64,000 bases of DNA from Deinococcus taeanensis (lineage in GTDB: Bacteria; Deinococcota; Deinococci; Deinococcales; Deinococcaceae): the NCBI RefSeq assembly GCF_020229735.1, contig NZ_CP083455.1, positions 97,001-161,000 on the forward strand, written 5' to 3'. This document shows positions 59,661 through 64,000 of this stretch, in pieces (positions within the stretch are counted from its first letter, which is position 1; the number at the start of each line of letters is the position of its first letter). The position numbers and the translations under genes were made by a program. The notes beneath the pieces were generated by a model. That model saw nothing but the letters and a program-made list of their open reading frames with translations. It was not told where the DNA came from and did not search any database.

Positions 59661-59907
59661 ACGCGACAACCGCCGCGTGGCGCCGCCTGCGGCCGCGGCG
59701 CCAGTGTCGTTCCGCGCCGGGTGCGGGCGGGAGTGGAGCCTGCCGAGCCGGGAGGCAGACCTGGCGTACACCGAGCAGGCCTTTCCCGAATGCCCGGGGT
59801 GCGAGCACCGCGTGGAGCCGGAAGGCACCCTGCCGTTCTGCACGTTGCGGCCGGTGGGCACCGCGCACCCGTTTGCGGCTCTGGCAGGCCTGAACCTCCC
59901 GGAATGA
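59653..59907 (+). CDS. Small cysteine-containing protein, unknown
   Basis: An 84-aa protein I do not recognise. It has four cysteines: Cys24, Cys47 and Cys50 (ECPGCEHR) and Cys63 (PFCTLRP), which could form a zinc ribbon-like site. The N-terminus is basic and Pro/Ala-rich ([11 protein letters not shown]). The start is a TTG overlapping the end of the response regulator by 8 bp; its stop overlaps the start of the serine hydrolase (ATGA). Tight packing between the two suggests a real gene, but no homolog is known to me. Confidence 0.55.
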   Translation: MSKRDNRRVAPPAAAAPVSFRAGCGREWSLPSREADLAYTEQAFPECPGCEHRVEPEGTLPFCTLRPVGTAHPFAALAGLNLPE

Positions 59908-60782
59908 GCCTGGGGGACCGGCCGGCCGGGGCGGGGGAGAGGCTCGCGGCGTTTCAGGCCAGTCTGCGTGGGGGCGGCTTTCCGGGCACGGTGGGTCTGC
60001 GGGTGTGCACGCTGGCCGGCGAGGATCTCGTGGCCTGGAACGCGGAGCGGGTCTTCCCGGCGGCTAGCACGATCAAGGTGCCGCTGTTGATCATGGCGTT
60101 GCAGGCCGCGCAGGCCGGACGGCTTGACCTGCGCGGGCAGGTCGTGGTGGGCGCGGCCGACCGGGTGCCGGGCACCGGGGTGCTGCATGAACTGCTGCCC
60201 GGCGTGACCCTGGCGTGGCAGGACGTGCTGACGCTGATGATCATCGTGAGTGACAACACGGCCACGAACCTGCTGATCGGCCGGCTTGGCGTGGAGGCGG
60301 TGAATACCTGGCTGGCCGCTCAGGGTCTGCGGAGCTCGCGGCTGGTGGGGAAGTTGCAGCTGCCCGCGGAGCAGCGCAGTGAGGCGCAGCGACGCGGCGA
60401 GCGCAACGCCACCACCGCCCGTGACCAGACGGACCTGCTGCTTGCCCTGATGAGGGGTGAGCTGCTGGACGGCGCGCACACTGCCCTGGCCCTGGACATT
60501 CTGGAACGTCAGCATCACCGTGACCTGATCGGCCGGCGCGTGCCGTGTGGCGCGGACGGGGAGCGGTTGTACCGGAGTGCCACCAAGAGTGGGGAACTGC
60601 TGGGGGTCCGCCACGATGTGGGCGTGCTGTTCACCCCGCGCGCACTGGTGGTGGCCCTGCTTTCCGAGGGGGGCCGGGACCCGCGGGAGCATCCGGAGAA
60701 TGAGGACGTGCGGGTTCTCGCGGACGCATTGTGGACACTGCTGTCCGACCTGGGTGGCCTGGGCGCGCGGGGGGACATTTAA
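59904..60782 (+). CDS. Class A beta-lactamase-like serine hydrolase
   Basis: A 292-aa protein of the beta-lactamase/penicillin-binding superfamily: Ser55-T-I-K58 (AASTIKVP), Ser116-D-N (VSDNTATN) and Lys228-S-G (TKSGELLG). There is no signal peptide, so a cytoplasmic site is predicted, unusual for a beta-lactamase. The omega-loop Glu is not evident by eye. It may be a beta-lactamase-related esterase or peptidase instead. It overlaps the preceding small gene (ATGA) and ends the response regulator unit. Confidence 0.8.
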   Translation: MSLGDRPAGAGERLAAFQASLRGGGFPGTVGLRVCTLAGEDLVAWNAERVFPAASTIKVPLLIMALQAAQAGRLDLRGQVVVGAADRVPGTGVLHELLPGVTLAWQDVLTLMIIVSDNTATNLLIGRLGVEAVNTWLAAQGLRSSRLVGKLQLPAEQRSEAQRRGERNATTARDQTDLLLALMRGELLDGAHTALALDILERQHHRDLIGRRVPCGADGERLYRSATKSGELLGVRHDVGVLFTPRALVVALLSEGGRDPREHPENEDVRVLADALWTLLSDLGGLGARGDI

Positions 60783-60961
60783 CCGCTCGGTCAGGCGCAC
60801 CATAAAGGGTGCCGAAGTCTGGCAGGCAGCCCCGAAGAAGCGCGGCTGGGCGCATGTTCGGCGCGTGGTATGCTGACCCGTATTAGGCCACCTCAAAGCA
60901 GGATTTCCATCCGCGATACGGCGGGAAATTACAGGCCACTTCACGCTTAGGGAGAGGGAAC

Positions 60962-61822
<861 letters not shown>

Positions 61823-61839
61823 TCAGGAGAGGTGGACTC

Positions 61840-62499
61840 ATGACCCGTTACAAGAAACAAGATCCCGAACTGACCCGCCGTAAGTTCATCAATGTGGCCA
61901 TGGGCACCGGCGCCGCCGTGGGCACCCTCAGTCTCGTCAGCGCGCTGGGCATCGCCAAGCCTGTCTTCCGCCTGACGGCCGACAAGGCGCCGCCCCTCAA
62001 AGGCGACGTGCTCGTGCACGCGGACGCCGCCAAGTACGGCCAGCCGGTAAAGCCCTCCGAGCTGAGTGAACTGGCCGTGATTGCCTACCCGATGGGCCGC
62101 AACAAGGACGGCAGCACCGTGATCCGCGCGGGTGAACCGAACAACCAGGTGGGCGTGTACAAGTTCGAGCCCTCCGCGCTGCAGGCCCCCACGAAAATCG
62201 ACGCGACCGACAACGGCATTGTGGTGTACTCGAACACCTGCACGCACGCCGGTTGCTTTCCCAAGTCGGTGAACAACCAATTTATCGTGAACTGCCCCTG
62301 CCACTCCGGGCAGTACGAACCCCGTCAGGGCTGCAAGGTGATCGGCGGGCCGCCACCCAAGCCCATGCCGCAGCTGGGCGTCAAGGTCGAAGGGGAACAG
62401 CTGGTGCTGACCTCTTCGTTCCTGACCTCGCCCTACGGATACAAGAACGACGAGGAGTGGGAAGCCTACCTGAAGCAGGCTGAGGAGTTGCTCGCATGA
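61840..62499 (+). CDS. Rieske iron-sulfur protein of the bc complex
   Basis: A 219-aa electron carrier. The N-terminus has a twin-arginine-like [10 protein letters not shown] before a single membrane anchor (about 20-38). The 2Fe-2S ligands are Cys134 and His136 (CTHAGC), and Cys152 and His155 (CPCH); Cys139 and Cys154 form the expected disulfide. [13 protein letters not shown] is the conserved proline loop. The start has AGGAGAGG 9 nt upstream. It overlaps cytochrome b by four bases (ATGA). Confidence 0.95.
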   Translation: MTRYKKQDPELTRRKFINVAMGTGAAVGTLSLVSALGIAKPVFRLTADKAPPLKGDVLVHADAAKYGQPVKPSELSELAVIAYPMGRNKDGSTVIRAGEPNNQVGVYKFEPSALQAPTKIDATDNGIVVYSNTCTHAGCFPKSVNNQFIVNCPCHSGQYEPRQGCKVIGGPPPKPMPQLGVKVEGEQLVLTSSFLTSPYGYKNDEEWEAYLKQAEELLA

Positions 62500-63809
62500 A
62501 CCAGTGGCTCGATGACCGTCTTCACATCTCGCGCCTGAACGACAAGTTCCTGCGCAAAGCCTTCCCGGTGCATCACTCCTTCTTCCTGGGGGAGATCACG
62601 CTGTTCAGCCTGATCGTGCTGATTATCACGGGCATCCTGCTGGCGCTGGCGTACGAGCCCAGCAACAGCATGGTCGTGAACTCCTTCGACCCCGGCACCG
62701 CTGCCAAGCCGAATATGCTTCCGGCCGCGTACCACTCTGCGCTGAAGATCAACGCCATGCCCTTCGGGGACATGCTGCGCCGCACTCACCACTGGATGGC
62801 GAACATCATGATTGCCGCAGCGGTGCTGCACCTGATGCGCGTGTACTTTACCGGGGCGTTCAAAAAGCCGCGTGAAATCAACTGGTGGATTGGCATGCTG
62901 CTGCTGATCTTTGCCGGGCTGACCGCCGTGACCGGCTACATCCTGCCGTACGACAACTACGCGTACAGCACCGTGAAGGTCATCTACGCCATCACGGCCT
63001 CCGTGCCCTGGGTGGGCGACTGGCTGGCGCAGGCGGCGTTCGCTGGACGCTTCCCCGGCGACGGCATCATTCCCCGCATCTACGGCTACCACATCATGCT
63101 GCTGCCCGGCATCCTGCTGGCCATGACGGCCGCGCACATGCTCATCATGATCAAGCAGAAGCACACCCAGCCGCAGTACGCCAAGCGTCTGGCGTACAAG
63201 AAGATCGTTGGTGTGCCCCTGATGACGCAGCAGACCCCCATCATGCTGATGCTGGCCCTGCTGTTCACGGGACTGGTCATGCTGTTCGCTGCGTTCATCC
63301 CTGTTCACCCCGTGGAGTTCTTCGGTCCGCCCAGCTCCTCGGGCGTCAGCAACATCAAGCCCGACTGGTACCTGCTGTGGGTGTTCGGGGCCCTGGCAAT
63401 CATCCCCGGCTTTGAAGTCGAGATTCTGGGCGGCACGATCAGCGCTGAGTTCATCGGCGCCATGGTCTTCCCCGGCATCGTGATTGGCCTGATGTTCGCA
63501 GTGCCGATGCTCGACCGCAGCAAGGACAACCAGTACTACGCCGAGAACCCCACCAACTCCCCCGTCCGGCTGGCTGCTGGCGTGGCGTTCATGGCCATGA
63601 TGCTCGTGATGTCGGTGGCCGGGTACAAACCCGAGCTGATCGAGAGCCGCCTCCTGACCACCAACAACGCCAACGCGATCCTGTGGATTCTGACTTTCGT
63701 GATCCCTGCCCTGAGCTACTTCGGCACGATCGGGATTGTGCGCGGCATCCGCGCGCTGCGGGAAGCGGACGAGCGCGAGACGCTCGCCCACGCCCACGCA
63801 GACGACTGA
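62496..63809 (+). CDS. Cytochrome b of the bc complex
   Basis: A 437-aa membrane protein. The two heme-b pairs are His98/His112 (13 residues apart) and His199/His214 (14 apart); the latter spacing is that of cytochrome b6. The quinol-site motif is PDWY rather than the common PEWY. Eight or more helices; [16 protein letters not shown] and [15 protein letters not shown] follow the usual layout. The full-length subunit b plus IV-like region is fused. A perfect-palindrome terminator follows 15 nt after the stop. Confidence 0.95.
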   Translation: MNQWLDDRLHISRLNDKFLRKAFPVHHSFFLGEITLFSLIVLIITGILLALAYEPSNSMVVNSFDPGTAAKPNMLPAAYHSALKINAMPFGDMLRRTHHWMANIMIAAAVLHLMRVYFTGAFKKPREINWWIGMLLLIFAGLTAVTGYILPYDNYAYSTVKVIYAITASVPWVGDWLAQAAFAGRFPGDGIIPRIYGYHIMLLPGILLAMTAAHMLIMIKQKHTQPQYAKRLAYKKIVGVPLMTQQTPIMLMLALLFTGLVMLFAAFIPVHPVEFFGPPSSSGVSNIKPDWYLLWVFGALAIIPGFEVEILGGTISAEFIGAMVFPGIVIGLMFAVPMLDRSKDNQYYAENPTNSPVRLAAGVAFMAMMLVMSVAGYKPELIESRLLTTNNANAILWILTFVIPALSYFGTIGIVRGIRALREADERETLAHAHADD

Positions 63810-63824
63810 ACGCCCCATTCCCTG

Positions 63825-63854
63825 GAGGGTGCTCCGCAGCTGCGGAGCACCCTC
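63825..63854 (+). terminator. Terminator of the bc operon
   Basis: A perfect 30-nt palindrome centred on CAGCTG (15-bp arms, no spare loop), followed by TCTGCCTTT. It begins 15 nt after the cytochrome b stop. Confidence 0.7.
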
Positions 63855-63884
63855 TGCCTTTACGCTGTGTGCTGTAGTGTCCCC

Positions 63885-64000
63885 ATGGAGTTCCTGACCC
63901 TGCTGCTCGTCCGGGAAGCCCGTCGCCTTGGGCTGGCCGGGCAACCGCCGCACCTGGCACCCTCTGAGGCGCTCCTGGCGCTGGGCCGCCTGACGCTGCA
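63885..64000 (+). CDS. Partial unknown protein, 3' end outside window
   Basis: The window ends 116 nt into an open frame starting MEFLTLLLVREARRLGLAGQ and continuing with APSEALLALGRLT. A TAGTGT just upstream may be the -10 but lies only 4 nt from the ATG. Too short to identify. Confidence 0.4.
   Translation, partial: MEFLTLLLVREARRLGLAGQPPHLAPSEALLALGRLTL

Overview
The window is GC-rich chromosomal DNA from a Deinococcus-type bacterium. Three things point there: a caa3-type oxidase with subunits I and III fused, Deinococcus-style envelope proteins, and many -10 elements (TAGACT/TACACT type) lying only 6-9 nt before start codons, the layout of leaderless mRNAs. I see no insertion sequence, prophage, CRISPR array or rRNA. 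Names rest on family resemblance read by eye; no database search was run.

Layout. 1-3.1 kb: zinc-ribbon coiled-coil protein (cut by the window edge), an MFS permease overlapping endonuclease III (nth), a small membrane protein and tRNA-Trp. 3.2-9 kb: a lipoprotein, cutA, a LapA-like protein, accD-accA and a prolyl oligopeptidase. 9-16.2 kb: ttcA, a class A penicillin-binding protein with a long Pro/Ala/Glu tail, pnp and an aldo/keto reductase. 16.2-20.5 kb: a secreted HExxH metallopeptidase lipoprotein, two decayed VOC-superfamily genes and a stand-alone molybdopterin oxidoreductase. 20.6-29.6 kb: an ArsC-like protein without its cysteine, ruvB, and a respiratory block (ctaA, ctaB, coxB, ctaD, sco1, divergent DUF420). 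29.7-34 kb: MFS permease, panB, APC permease. 34-37 kb: tandem glutamate dehydrogenase paralogs, the upstream one with altered substrate residues. 37-44 kb: polyprenyl synthase, stress and GNAT proteins, an unrecognised modular 483-aa protein, mutY and uppS. 44.2-57.4 kb: five consecutive secreted genes (164, 766, 923, 1611 and 838 aa) built from DUF11-like beta-sandwich repeats around one giant protein with a probable outer-membrane beta-barrel. 57.5-64 kb: EamA transporter, CvpA-like protein, a NarL-type response regulator overlapping a Cys-rich small protein and a serine hydrolase, then a cytochrome bc operon (cytochrome c, Rieske, cytochrome b) and the start of an unknown gene.

How the genes fit together. 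The bc operon and the caa3/heme A block together supply a quinol-to-oxygen chain. nth, mutY and ruvB are DNA maintenance genes. The polyprenyl synthase, uppS and the penicillin-binding protein serve isoprenoid and wall synthesis. The 44-57 kb cluster is the best candidate for a poorly described system: a surface assembly with one barrel component and several repeat-rich partners. The gdh pair looks like a regulatory/catalytic heteromer of the Thermus type.
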